Positions 20,750 through 31,157 are shown, counted from the first letter of the stretch. The stretch: 64,000 nucleotides of DNA from Prostheceraeus crozeri (GCA_907163375.1 CAJQUW010005361.1:1-64000), one strand, 5' to 3'. Translations and numbers: made by a program. The notes: generated by a model not told the origin, from the letters alone.

Positions 20750-21216
20750 ATGCCTATAATTTATAAACACAATCTTAAAAATTTTGCTTCAAATAAAAAA
20801 ATTGCCCATGAACCATCTATGAAATCTGTTTACCATTATAACAATGTAGAAACAGTTCAAAAAGAAGGAGATGGTATATTTTCTGGCATCAGTGATAATA
20901 TAGGAAGTATCGTTAACTTGATTAAAAATAATAAAGATTTAATTACATCTGCTGCAAAAGGAGCAGCTGCTATAGGTAGTACAGGTATGCAATATCAAAT
21001 GCTGTTAAGTCTCAAAACGAATTAAAACAACTAGAAACTATTCGTAAACTTAAGAATGATTCTGAACCACTAAAAAAATTTAAAAAAGTCTCAGAGGAAA
21101 CAAAAAACAAAATTGCTAACATAGCAGCAAGGACTGATAGTAAACATAAGGAGAAATCAATTGAAGAAATAAGAGGTAATGGTGTGAACAGCGGAGCTGG
21201 TTTAGAAAAATTCTAA
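20750..21216 (+). pseudogene. Small virion-type protein upstream of major capsid, frameshifted (Polinton A)
   Basis: The frame is open for 91 codons, then a frameshift near 21005 moves the Lys/Glu-rich remainder to the frame ending at 21216. Residues ~42-80 contain GDGIFSGISDNIGSIVNLI and an Ala/Gly-rich AAKGAAAIGS stretch, an amphipathic segment like those of adenovirus protein VI or other membrane-active minor virion proteins. It lies directly before the major capsid gene, as the core protein does in Polinton B (58181-58663). The start follows TTTAATCCTAAAAAATG. Assignment as a minor virion protein is inferred from position and composition. Confidence 0.5.
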
Positions 21217-21290
21217 AATATATTCTAAAAAAGAATCCTAAGAAAATTACTTTTAGAAAAAACAAAAAAGTCAAATTATTTTTTATAAAA

Positions 21291-22625
21291 ATGTCTTCCC
21301 TGATTGAAAATAAATTTAGATTAGACGATCCTCCGTTCGTCAGTTACAATCAAAAAAAGAATGACTATATAAGAATTGCCATGAATCCCGGATTTTCTAG
21401 TAGAGTGAATACTGGAGGAGATTTAATCTTTGAAGTTGATAATCAACAAAGTTATTTATATTTATCTGATTCCTTTTTGCACTGTGAATATTCCTTATAT
21501 AGTGATGCCAATTTTACAACACCATTACCAGATACTGATAATATTGCATTAGAGAATAATTTCTTTCCAAGATTATTTACACAAATGCGTTTAGATGTTG
21601 CAACTCAAAATATAGAAACAATAAGTGATTCTCCAGGCGTAATTGATACAATGCTTAGATTTGTAACAATTGGTGAAAATAATAAAAATCATGAAATCGA
21701 AGGTCGTTTTGCAGATAATAGTGATGGTATAATTGTTCATGATTTAACTCACGCTGGAACAGATGCAGCAGGAATTGCGAAAGATGTAGAAAATATTGCA
21801 AATCATTTAAATAAAACAACTAATACTGCATATAAAGAAAGACGTGTTTTTAACAAGAAAAGTAAACAGACAGTAAATTGGTCATTGTCTCCATTATTCG
21901 GATATTTAGATTATGACAAAATATCATATCAATTAAAATTTAAATTAATAATTCATCGCACAGCAAATAATGAATTAATCTTTTATGGTAAGACTGGAAA
22001 AAAAGCTTATTTAAAAATTGATAGACTTGAGTGGTGGGTAAAACATATTACTCCTAGTTTAGAGGTTGAATTAACTATTGCAAAAAGATTAAATACTAAC
22101 AAACCAATTCCAGTAAATTTTCTAAAGCGCACTGCTAGTTCAGTAACTTTTTCAGAGCAAAGATTTAACTGGCATTTCACAAGGACATCAAAAACTCCAA
22201 GATATTTATTACTAACTTTTCAAAGAAATGATTCTCCAAGTTTTTATAAGAACAATAATCTTTTCCATATTAATACAATTCGAAGTTTACAAGTTGCTTT
22301 AAATCAAACACGTTCTACTATTGATCCATTAAGATTCGATGATACCAATAATCAATTTATGGAAGGATATGATGCTTATAGAAATCTTTGTAAAGAATTT
22401 GGGGTTGAACCACAATTAACTCCTGGAGATTGGAGACATTTATATCCTGTTTTCTGTTTCGATTTAAGTGCACAATCTGAAGATATTGTTAAAAATGGTT
22501 GTGATGTAACAATTAATATTGAAACGAGAGATTCCACAACTTCACTGATGGCTTATGGTTTACTGCTAGAAGATGTAAAATATTCTATTGAAATTCTTAA
22601 TGGAAAGATGGTTAGGATCGGCTAA
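21291..22625 (+). CDS. Major capsid protein, double jelly roll (Polinton A)
   Basis: An uninterrupted 444-aa gene, notable in a decayed element. It has the features of Polinton/adintovirus major capsid (hexon-like) proteins: an N-terminal strand region, the LENNFFPRLFTQMRLDV segment on the first jelly roll, an acidic loop around residues 130-170, LEWWVKHITPSLEVE-type strands in the middle, and a C-terminal block YPVFCFDLSAQSEDIVKNGC with a following NIETRDSTTSLMAYG strand pair. Trimers of this protein build the capsid faces. The ATG is preceded by TTTTTTATAAAA. The stop lies inside a repeat unit (22616-22640). Confidence 0.8.
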   Translation: MSSLIENKFRLDDPPFVSYNQKKNDYIRIAMNPGFSSRVNTGGDLIFEVDNQQSYLYLSDSFLHCEYSLYSDANFTTPLPDTDNIALENNFFPRLFTQMRLDVATQNIETISDSPGVIDTMLRFVTIGENNKNHEIEGRFADNSDGIIVHDLTHAGTDAAGIAKDVENIANHLNKTTNTAYKERRVFNKKSKQTVNWSLSPLFGYLDYDKISYQLKFKLIIHRTANNELIFYGKTGKKAYLKIDRLEWWVKHITPSLEVELTIAKRLNTNKPIPVNFLKRTASSVTFSEQRFNWHFTRTSKTPRYLLLTFQRNDSPSFYKNNNLFHINTIRSLQVALNQTRSTIDPLRFDDTNNQFMEGYDAYRNLCKEFGVEPQLTPGDWRHLYPVFCFDLSAQSEDIVKNGCDVTINIETRDSTTSLMAYGLLLEDVKYSIEILNGKMVRIG

Positions 22626-22647
22626 AGCCTCTGAACAAAGTTCTATA

Positions 22648-22700
22648 GGTTAGTAACCTGAGGACCTTTGGTCCGATCGGCTAAAGCCTCTTGAACAAAG
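22648..22700 (+). repeat. Repeat downstream of the major capsid gene
   Basis: Sequence GGTTAGTAACCTGAGGACCT and onward, matching the inverse of 20637-20688. It is preceded by a related direct half-repeat. The central GGACC-TTT-GGTCC is a 13-bp palindrome that could act as a transcript 3' hairpin for both flanking genes. Confidence 0.7.
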
Positions 22701-22767
22701 TTCTATAGGTTAATTAAAATTTTTGGTAACTCTAATTTTGTTCTTAACTTAAAACTTTTTATTAAAA

Positions 22768-23257
22768 ATGTCGCAAGCGAAAAGTAATAATAAAACTGTT
22801 GAATTAAAACTACGTAACATTTTTGACAAAAATACGCCTAAAACTATTACTATTGATAAAAAGAAATATTACATAAGTAAACCAATATATAAGAATATTC
22901 ATAAGAATATTGAATTACAAGAAGAAAAGAATGGCGGGATTCTCCCATTAATTCCACTAATAATAGGTCGCATAGCAGCAGCAGGAAGTGTTGCAGGTGG
23001 GACAGTTGGTATTGTCCAGGCAGTAAATAAAAATAAATCAGAGAAGGCAGCATTAGAAGAACAAAAACGTCATAATAGAGTTAGAGAAAGTTGCTAGAGG
23101 GCAAGGAGTAGTAGATAATTTCATTAGTAAATTAAATTTAGTTGATGAAGGAAAACGAGTTCTTAAAAATATTCTCCACAATCTTGATGACTTGATACAA
23201 ATAAAAGAAACTAAAGATGGTTCTGGAATATATCTAAGTCCTAGTATGATTAGGTAA
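22768..23257 (+). pseudogene. Virion protein with Gly-Gly/hydrophobic segment, frameshifted (Polinton A)
   Basis: The first 108 codons hold a basic N-terminus (KLRNIF, KKYYISKPIYKN), then NGGILPLIPLIIGRIAAAGS and a VAGGTVGIVQAV helix, a hydrophobic segment directly after Gly-Gly as in the C and B small proteins. A frameshift near 23090 links to the remainder, a helical tail (VDNFISKLNLVDEGKRVLKN) ending at 23257. A core or membrane-lytic peptide precursor is likely from this layout. The ATG follows CTTTTTATTAAAA. Confidence 0.5.
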
Positions 23258-23314
23258 ATATATTTTGTGATAGATATATTGTTATAATGTTATAAATATT
23301 TTTTTATCTTTAAA

Positions 23315-24684
23315 ATGTATTCTACAAATTCCGAAAATTTAATTAAATTAAAAATTGCTAATTTAGATTTATTGAACTATCTATTAAACGTACATTCTGG
23401 CCATCGGTCACACACCGGTCGACTGCACACCGGAGGTGACATACAAAAAACATTAGAAAACTTTCCTGGATGTATTTGGAGTAAATATTCAAAAGAAGAA
23501 CATCTTCCTGGTCATTCATATACCGGTCCAGGTACTCGATTAGATATAAGACTAGATGAGAATAATAATCCAAAACCAGGTGAAGAACCAATAAACAGAG
23601 TTGATGCAGCAGCTTATAGACACGATTTAGCTTATCGAAATCATGACCTAAGTTCTCGACTTGAAGCAGATAAGAAAAAGATTTAGGAATTAGATAATAT
23701 TCAAAATCCTACATTTAGAGAAAGAATTGAAAGAATGTTCGTAAAGAAAGCATTACAAGCAAAAATACTGTTCAGTCAGGGTTTAGACAAAACTCATAAC
23801 TCTGAAACCTACGCCTCCGAAATGTCGAATGATCTAGATCGGCATAGTGGAACTTATGCCTCCGAAATTCATAAAGAATATAGAAAGCCGAAATATCTAT
23901 TGAATGTAAAAGTAGTTAATAAAGATGATATTTGGAGTGCTGATCTTATTGATATGCCGAATGAAGGAGGCTTTAAGTACGCATTGACCGTTATAGATTT
24001 ATTTACTAGATACGCTTGGGCAAAGCCTTTAAAAAACAAAAGTGGTCTGTCAGTTAAATATGCGTTTGAAGAAATCTTTAAGGAAAGTAATAGAAACCCA
24101 AGGAAGCTATTCGTTGATAAAGGATCTGAATTTTATAATAAAAATGTTAAGTCACTATTTGAAACCGTTTATTCAACTGAAAATGCTGGAAAGGCTGTAG
24201 TAATAGAGAGATTTAATAGATCATTAAAAGGCAAGATCTTCAAAGATTCTTACAGAACAAGGAAATCAGAAATGGTTAAAAATATTACCAGGATTACCAG
24301 GATATTACCATGATTAGGTTAAGGATATTACCATTTGTAGATCAGTACAATAATAAAGTTCATTCAGGTATTGAAGAAACTCCAAAGAATGCTTCTGACG
24401 ATCCTGATTTGATGCGAAAGAAAATATTCGAAAATAATTATTCGAATGAGAGAAATTCGAATTTGCAGAAACGTAAGCCGAAATTTAAGATTGGAGATAG
24501 AGTAAGGATATTTAATTATAAGAATAAATTTGAAAAAGGTTTTGTAGGCTATTGGACTAATGAGATATTTGAAGTTTGTAAAATAAATCAAACTTATCCG
24601 ATTACTTACGAAATCAAAGATTTAGATGATGATAAAATCACTGGCAGATTTTATCAAAACGAATTACAAATAACTGATTTTTAA
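23315..24684 (+). pseudogene. Phospholipase A2 domain continuing in frame into integrase (Polinton A)
   Basis: Residues ~67-125 match the parvoviral VP1-type phospholipase A2 domain: the calcium loop YTGPGTRLD, then VDAAAYRHDLAYRNHD with the catalytic His-Asp. TAG at 23684-23686 interrupts the frame. The same frame then goes on through ERMFVKKALQAKIL into a retroviral-type integrase: WSADLIDM (first Asp), LFVDKGSEF (second Asp) and VIERFNRSLKGK (Glu). A frameshift within a small ATTACCAGG tandem duplication near 24290 precedes the C-terminal SH3-like part (KFKIGDRVRIFN, then FEKGFVGYWTNE). There is no chromodomain and the N-terminal zinc-binding part of integrase is replaced by the lipase region. 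Either a true fusion or two genes joined by deletion. Confidence 0.75.
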
Positions 24685-24733
24685 TTTTTGGAACGAACGT
24701 TTTTCGGGAATTAAATTCCCTTATTCAATCCCC

Positions 24734-25162
24734 TTATTCAATTCCCTTCTTCAATTCTAACATAATATCAAGAAATGGTACTCCTTCCTGTAATTTAAGT
24801 AAAACATAAAGACATAACTGACCGCAATAAGTCGTTCCTGGTTTTTGAATTTGAAACGTATTGTATGTTCCATTGCCAAGTATTTCTCTCACTTCATTTG
24901 TAGGTGGAAGTCCATAAGAGTCAAAATAGTAATTATCTCCATTTTTATTAGTCATACCTGCTGACCAATGTACTCCTTTTTGATCTGACGTGTGGAGATT
25001 TGTTACGAAATTTACAGTTGACTTATTTTTGATCAATTGTAATTCGGCTCTCATTAGGACATGAAAATTCTTTATTCCTAATCGATTAGCGATCTTATTT
25101 AAATCGAAATTTGTAGTTGTTTGTTTACCGTATTGTTTTAGGAACTCATTTATGTTGCCCAT
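24734..25162 (-). CDS. Adenain-like cysteine protease (Polinton A)
   Basis: An intact 142-aa gene on the minus strand, converging on the integrase gene. The catalytic residues are in the order of the adenovirus/Ulp1 clan: His65 in KGVHWSAGM, Asp81 in YYFDSYGLPP, a Gln at 104-106 and Cys113 in YCGQLCLYVL. The protease of Polintons matures capsid and core proteins, usually after Gly-Gly-type sites, and several proteins here have such sites. The size is short but complete for the family. The ATG at 25162 follows CATTTAAAA. It is one of only three long uninterrupted genes in the element. Confidence 0.85.
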   Translation of the reverse strand: MGNINEFLKQYGKQTTTNFDLNKIANRLGIKNFHVLMRAELQLIKNKSTVNFVTNLHTSDQKGVHWSAGMTNKNGDNYYFDSYGLPPTNEVREILGNGTYNTFQIQKPGTTYCGQLCLYVLLKLQEGVPFLDIMLELKKGIE

Positions 25163-25958
25163 TTTAAATGGAATAAATTTCTGATAGTGTCCCTCTCAAA
25201 GAAGAGAAATCAGAAAGGGGGGATTGATTTAAAACTGTCTCATAATGATGACTTACCTTACTACTTATTCGATTTGAAATGATTATATTATAATTATTCT
25301 AATTTACATTGTTTTACAGATTTCCATTTTCTTCATGAACTTCATTCGTTAATAAAAGGGATTGTTTAAAATTGCTATAACAACTATCTTGCATATCGGC
25401 GTTTATGCGTTCTAAATTTAGAAGAATTGCTTTTATTGTCACCGCACTCTTATGTGCTTAACCTATTCATGACTGCACAATGGGAAGTACTTTTATTGCT
25501 ACCCTTATGTGTTTTAACCTATTCATGTGGAAAGAGAAAACGCTAAATGAATTTTGTGAATGGATTTCTAAAACTGACTTTGAAAACAGACTTTGAAAAC
25601 TGACTTTGAAAACAGACTTTGAAAACTGATTCTGAAAATAATTTACGTAGGGGTAAATTGAACTGTCAAAATTTTACGGACGCGTAAATTGAACTGTCAA
25701 AAAATTACCGATGCGTTGAAATGACAAGAGATTCCACGATAATTTTAGGGGAAAGCTGTTAGATGTTTTCCGTTGCTAGAACAATAAATCTCTCTCTCTC
25801 TTCAATCTCTGTCTCTCTTCAATTATCAGCCAGTGTACGGGTTCATTGAATAATTTTGAGTTTATGAGTTACAATGATCTTCTAGTTCACACAATTAGTA
25901 CTTTAAATAATGGTGAGAGTACAATGACGAAGAATGTCTAAGTAATAATTGCGTCTTC
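25163..25958. other. Noncoding right part of Polinton A with tandem repeats
   Basis: No gene is visible. A tandem repeat with a unit of about 17 nt (CTTTGAAAACTGA/CTTTGAAAACAGA variants) covers about 25565-25640. A ~40-nt segment (CTTTTATTG..ACC..CTTATGTG..TAACCTATTCATG) is present twice at ~25431-25470 and ~25492-25530. (G)TAAATTGAACTGTCAAAA occurs twice at 25652-25702, and a CTCT-rich tract follows at 25790-25820. Confidence 0.6.
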
Positions 25959-26150
25959 TTAATTTTTATGATGTTCTAATCTTAATAATAATTGAGATTC
26001 CTTATCTTTCATATACCTAACTCTATCTTTGTGCTTTTCTTTATTCATTTTTTCAATGTCAATTTCACTTGTTTTTAATTGAGATAACGAAGGATATATT
26101 TTCGAGGTTTCTTCCATTTTTGAGGTTTCTTCCACTTTTGTTTCATCCAT
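25959..26150 (-). pseudogene. Right-end duplicate of the terminal-repeat gene start (Polinton A)
   Basis: 63 codons repeating the beginning of the gene at 9728 (IYPSLSQLKTSE, then RVRYMKDKESQLLLRLEH), preceded here by an extra KVEETSKMEETSK stretch. The similarity ends at the inner boundary of the terminal repeat, after which the frame stops within three codons. It is a by-product of the terminal repeat entering the coding region, or the remnant of an originally longer gene. Confidence 0.6.
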
Positions 26151-26348
26151 TTTTTTAATAAATATTTTGAAATTTTTAGACTATGTGAAATTCTTAAACT
26201 ACGTGAAATTGATATTTGTAATATTTTTCGCTAAAATTGCAAGTGTGTAAAATTTGTAAAACATTGAAAAATGTTCGAAAAAAATCGGGTGGGGATGACA
26301 TCCGGTGAGGAGCGAAGCGTGGCGCCGGATGTCATACCCTATACTACT
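25973..26348 (-). repeat. Right terminal inverted repeat of Polinton A
   Basis: Reverse complement of the left terminus. It contains an extra segment with the palindromic ends GACATCCGG and CCGGATGTC around a GAGCGAAGCG core, at about 26297-26330, absent from the left copy. The outermost 20 bases are identical to those of the left end. Confidence 0.85.
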
Positions 26349-26354
26349 ATGGGA
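26349..26354. repeat. Target-site duplication ATGGGA, right copy
   Basis: Identical to 9542-9547. Sequence beyond it restores the phase of the interrupted retrotransposon ORF2. Confidence 0.9.
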
Positions 26355-28190
26355 TTTTCGAAAGTCCAACATCGACAACTTTCGAATGACTCTATCCTCG
26401 ATGAATTTTTCTGCCATGCTTCACGTTGCGTCAGTGAATGATATGTGTGAGATATTTTAAACGTGTTTTCAGGAAGCTGCGTCTGTTATCCCATTTTCAT
26501 ATGTGACAATGTCATCCAATGACAAGCCTTGGGTAACACCACTTCTCAAAAAGTTATTCAACGAACGATGGCGGGCATTTCGATGCATAGACTGGGCTTT
26601 GTACGAGCACTATAAGGTGAAAGTCAAGCTTGAAATAAGTAAGTCGAAACTAACTTGGTCGCAAAGGCAAATTCAATCCAACAAAAACATATGGAAGGTG
26701 GTCAACGAAGTAAGGGGCAAATGTTCCTCAAAACCGTTTGAGTCTCTGATCAGGCAATATGGTAACATTCAATCACTGATAGCAGCGCTGCATGCTGAAT
26801 TCTGTGCCAGTTATGTGACTGATTTGAATTACTCTAATGTTTTCAAAGCCATTAATGATGAGAATTGGAACCCTTCATTTTCAGTCTCTGATGTGAGACG
26901 ACTTCTCTCAAAATTGTCTACCAATAAATCACGTGTTAGTGACAAAGTTCCAAACCTCTTGCTGAAAGCCTCTTCAGATATCATAGCCTATCCCGTGTAT
27001 ATGATCTTTCGATTTTCGGTAGACACTCGGTGCTTTCCATCTCAATGGAAGTTGGCCGATATAGCCCGATTCCGAAGCGAAATAATCCAAAATTGAAAGA
27101 CTTTCGACCCATTTCACTGCTACCAACCTTAGCCAAGCTTCTAGAGCGAATAGTTCTCAGGTCTATCTTACCGTCCATTGAATTGTTGTTTGGTCCATAC
27201 CAGTTTGCTTATCGGAGAAATGGATCCACTGAATGTGCTTTGGTAAAAATTCATGACTCAATTACGTCATATTTGGATGAAGGTGATGTGAGAGCGGTCC
27301 GAATAACGTATCTTGACTTATCAAAAGCTTTCGAAAGTGTAAATCACAACTGCTTAATTGATCGTCTTGTATCAATGGGCATTAACCAAGCATTCATTTT
27401 GTGGTTGAAATCCTATTTGACAGGAAGATATCAGCAAATCAAACTCAATGATACATATGGACCATTATTTATGCTTCCATCCGGTGTGCCGCAGGGGTCA
27501 GTGTTAGGACCATGCCTATTTGCTTGTTACTTGGGTTTCTTTGAAGTTCTTCCATCGTGCACTATGGTAATTTATGCTGAAGACATCACCTTGGTTGAAC
27601 CATTGCCGCGCTGCAATGCAGCTTCTAACATTTTGGATGTTCAAAGATATCTATGTGATAGATGAAGTTAAATGTCGACAAGTCCAGACAAATGATAATT
27701 CCACATTGTCATGCTGTTGCTGATACCAACATTAACATGAAGTTCGTCAGGCAGATTAAAATTTTGGGCATTTATTGGGAAGATTCGCTGACTTGGGATC
27801 TTCACTTCAATTACATCTTAAAAACTGCTGCTAAGAGACTGTATGTTCTACGTGTTTTGAAGCCTTTTTTGTCAAAAAAGTGAATTATTTGATGTTTATA
27901 ACAGTCTCATTGTATCAGTATTCATGTCCACTTTTATGCTGGCTACCAAGTAAGATTGCTCACAAGTTGCGTGTCTTTCAAAATCGCGTACATAGACTGA
28001 TTTTTGGGGATAGATTGTCGATGCAGCCTTTTTCAAGATTTGTCAGCTCTTCGTCGAACTCGTGTCGCGGACTTTTTTGAAAGATGTGAACAAATTATTG
28101 AGCATCCACTGCATGACATAATTCCAAGCCGTATGCCAAGAAGTGGACAGTTATGTCTGCCATACACGGCAGAGGGTTTAATAAGCTGAC
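26355..28190 (+). pseudogene. Reverse transcriptase part of the split non-LTR element
   Basis: Continuation of the ORF2 begun at 8811. It reads a DFRKSNIDNF block, then a stop near 26460, then SSNDKPWVTPLLKKLFNERW leading into the reverse transcriptase. Key blocks are YLDLSKAFESVNH, PSGVPQGSVLGP and IYAEDITLV, where the catalytic YADD has become YAED. Frameshifts near 27060, 27665 and 27885 and later stops break the C-terminal region, which ends about 28190. Given the altered active site and the breaks, the element was already decaying or has decayed since the Polinton entered. Confidence 0.8.
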
Positions 28191-28199
28191 ATAGAATAT

Positions 28200-29940
28200 A
28201 TAGGCCTATACATCTACAGCCTACAGTATGTGCATGTACATTTCAATTTCAGCCTGTTAGCTGTACAAGCCTGCAAGGGCTGTAAGGGAATCAGAAAACT
28301 ATCACTTCAATTTTCTAAAGAATTTTTTTACAAACTTTCTCTCTTTGTAAATTTCAAAATTTGGCTGAGAGCATCTCCGCGCTCGGCTTTTCAGGAAGTC
28401 AGCTACAACACACCGCGGATCAAAGCATGCCAATCTCGCAGATTGTGCAGATTACTGAACGAAATTTAATTTAAGTATATAAAAGTATATGCGGTACATA
28501 CACATTTTGATAGTTTGTCCAAATGCATAAAATGTTTCACTGAGAGGGACAACTTTGGATCCCCCCGGGTCGGATACACATCAATCACTGGTAGGGATCT
28601 CAGACATCACTGCCAGGGACGAATCCCTCCCATCCCCCTTACTTCGCACTCTGTTATGCGGTCGAATAAGATCACTTATGTTTTTTATTTTTCTTAAGTA
28701 TTCCTTTCTTGAATCATTGAGTATGAGACCTTATTTTTTCAATCAGGAATATAAAAGAGACAAACAGCCGAAACTGTCAACATTTTTGGAGCTGGGTGGT
28801 TGTTGTTTACAGGTAATGATTTTAATTGTTTATTTACTGCAAACATGTTGCAAGCCGTGAAAATTGACGAATCGTAGTCATAACCTCATATCACCAAATC
28901 TTTTGCAAGTATCATGCTTTTTCATATGCTTAAGATAAGTATTCAAATTAATTCTATTCACGAGTGCTTGTTGATCCGACTGAGTTGTGAAACTGCAAAT
29001 GCAGCCGGTGTTACATGTCGCCGCAGGGGAATGGTTACGCCGTGAACCTTCTCTGCCAGTTAATTATCTTCTCTGGGCAGTACTGTACAGGCATTTCACG
29101 TTTAAGTCTAAATTTGGTAAAGGATCTGTAAATTCAATTACATCAAAGCAGCAGGATATCACCTATCGTACATCAGTTTGACATCAGCGCCCCCGTGAAT
29201 GTAAACAAACTCTTGCTGGGGATTCTCTATTTCTTGGCTTAGAAGTTCACACCTCAATTTATTTCAACATTGTGATAAGAAACCTTGATGTTCAATCTGG
29301 TTCAAACTAAGTTACATGATGACTTCGGAAGGAACAAAATTAGTCTATTTCAGTCTTTGTACTTTTAGCAAATTGAATTGCCACAGAATTACAGTACGGC
29401 ATAGATATTAGGTATGCTTCTTCAATATTGCATTAAAATGATAGAATAAAAGGGTTGCCCCCAAGAGCCCTAAAAATCGTAAAAACTGGAGGGGCAAATT
29501 CGCTCACTGGGGGGGCAACTGCCCCCGGTTATAATGTTAAAAAATCCCCTGATACACGGCTACGTCACGAAGACTGCACTCATTTGTTCCTTACTCCTGC
29601 ATCCTAATGAATGGTATGCTAACTTGATATATACATTTTTTGCGTTGAAACTATCGTCTATGTACAAGTGTTAATTTTTTTCCTTGAGAAAGAACTGCTA
29701 ATTTGTAATTATTTCATCATCTGCTTATGATTATTTGTAATGCCATGATTTTCATTCTATTTTGAAATATACACTTACTTACTTACTTACTTATGTTTAT
29801 GCACCCCTGTTTATGAAGCTAAACACATTTAGATTTGGCGAGCCTCTTAATGTCGGCAAACACAAACATTTTGAGCAACTTTATCCACATTCAACCACAT
29901 TCTCACATACATTGTCGATCAGAAGCATGATAATAGCACA
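28200..29940. other. No recognisable gene
   Basis: Unassigned sequence with a G/C-run segment at 29450-29530 (GGGTTGCCCCC and GGGGGGGCAACTGCCCCC, able to fold back) and a short (ACTT)n microsatellite at 29771-29794. Short frames here show no domain. Confidence 0.4.
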
Positions 29941-29942
29941 TG

Positions 29943-30735
29943 CACATGAAAGGAAATGACGTGAAGACATTCCATGTCAAAAATTATAACTCTGGGCTTA
30001 GTGCGGTTCGTTTAATCAGAAAAAACATACAAAATTTCATTTTAGCCAAAAACTGCAATCTGTGTCCCGTTGGATTTACATGTGGTTTTCTTTGATCGTG
30101 TCTGACAAGAATAGGAACTCACTAGGACACGGCAAACGTTCATATTCGTATTAGGCATAGGGTGTAAATCATTATGTGAAAGTCTCACCTTCGGCCTCGT
30201 TCCCTGCAGAAACTCGTTCTAGCTGCCGGACTAGAGGGACCAGAGGATGAACGAAGACGATATCCAATCGGATCAGGTGGGTGGCAGTCGTCGGTAAGGT
30301 ATCGGGGGGATAGACCATGTAGCGTCTTATATACGATGACAGCCAACTTGAATTGGATGCGCTGCTTTACTGGAAGCCAGTGAACACGGTCACGAAGGAC
30401 CGGTGTAATGTGCTCACGTCTTGAAGTCTTAGTGATGAGGCGAGCAGCAGCGTTCTAAACCGCTTGAAGCGGACAAAGGTGACAGTCTGGGACACCATAG
30501 AGAAGAGAGCTACAATAGTCTAGACGAGATGTGATAAATGCGGACAAACTGCGTTGATGTGTGCAGCTAGAGTTAGGTTTCTGTCTAGAACGACTCCAAG
30601 GTTGCGCACTTTGTCTTGGAATTCGACAGTATCATTGGAGATTGAAATTTCTTTCATAGAGATCTTGTTTATCTGCTGCCTACACCCAAGCCAGATTGCA
30701 AGTGTCTTGGGTACTTCTATTCTTCCCCCCACATT
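29943..30735 (-). pseudogene. C-terminal remnant of a CR1/L2-like reverse transcriptase
   Basis: Minus-strand remnant of the end of a non-LTR polymerase: VRNLGVVLDRNLTLAAHI, then degenerate segments corresponding to the SRLDYCSSLLYG and HWLPVKQRIQFKLAV blocks, and the 3' untranslated region. The distal 377 bp are repeated inverted at 7239-7616. A 26-bp piece near 30710 (GTACTTCTATTCTTCCCCCC) is repeated inverted at 31095-31122, showing local rearrangement. Multiple frameshifts make it nonfunctional. Confidence 0.7.
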
Positions 30736-31157
30736 TCTGTTGTTGACATCCGAAAATGTTGCATCGTCAACGATCGTCTCTTGCTCCTACCTGTTCTCAC
30801 TGATGTGGCATAGCGTTGAGTGTGTAAAACTCATCTTATCTGACTTGTAGAACATTTACAGCCTCAGAATCAGACAACTGCTCGTCATTTGTCTGTGGAC
30901 AACAATCACACGAAGTTCATTATCACAGCTGTACCTTGTATTCTAACTGAGTATCCAAGGGACCAATCCTTCTTCCCGGGGTTCAAGTAAGACTTCTCAG
31001 TCGTGCTGTAGTGTTACTCAGTGATATTTCAAGTCTATTCTATACCCAATGTGACTAAGTTTGATGGAATTTGACGATTTTGGAAAACTTGAAAAATGTG
31101 GGGGGGAAGAATAGAAGTACCGTGTCTTGTTTGGGTTGAGTCGAAGTCGGTTGGAGC

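Larger units (their letters stand above)
9548..26348 (+). mobile_element. Complete Polinton/Maverick element A (16.8 kb)
   Basis: The element is bounded by inverted termini beginning AGTAGTATAGGGTATGACAT and by a perfect 6-bp target duplication. Its insertion splits the endonuclease/reverse transcriptase ORF of a retrotransposon, so both ends are exact. Gene order is membrane protein, unknown coiled protein, minor capsid, packaging ATPase, PolB with intein, two minus-strand genes, fibre-like protein, small virion protein, major capsid, second virion protein, phospholipase A2 plus integrase, and minus-strand protease. The base composition is much more AT-rich than its surroundings. Most genes carry one to several stops or frameshifts, of all three stop types, so it is a decaying provirus. 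The major capsid and protease genes stay open. Confidence 0.95.

Noticed and set aside
9728..24684. A reassigned genetic code in Polinton A, because many genes have a single in-frame stop
   Set aside because: TAA, TAG and TGA all interrupt genes, frameshifts are also present, and intact genes of the same element end at ordinary stops. Decay explains this better.
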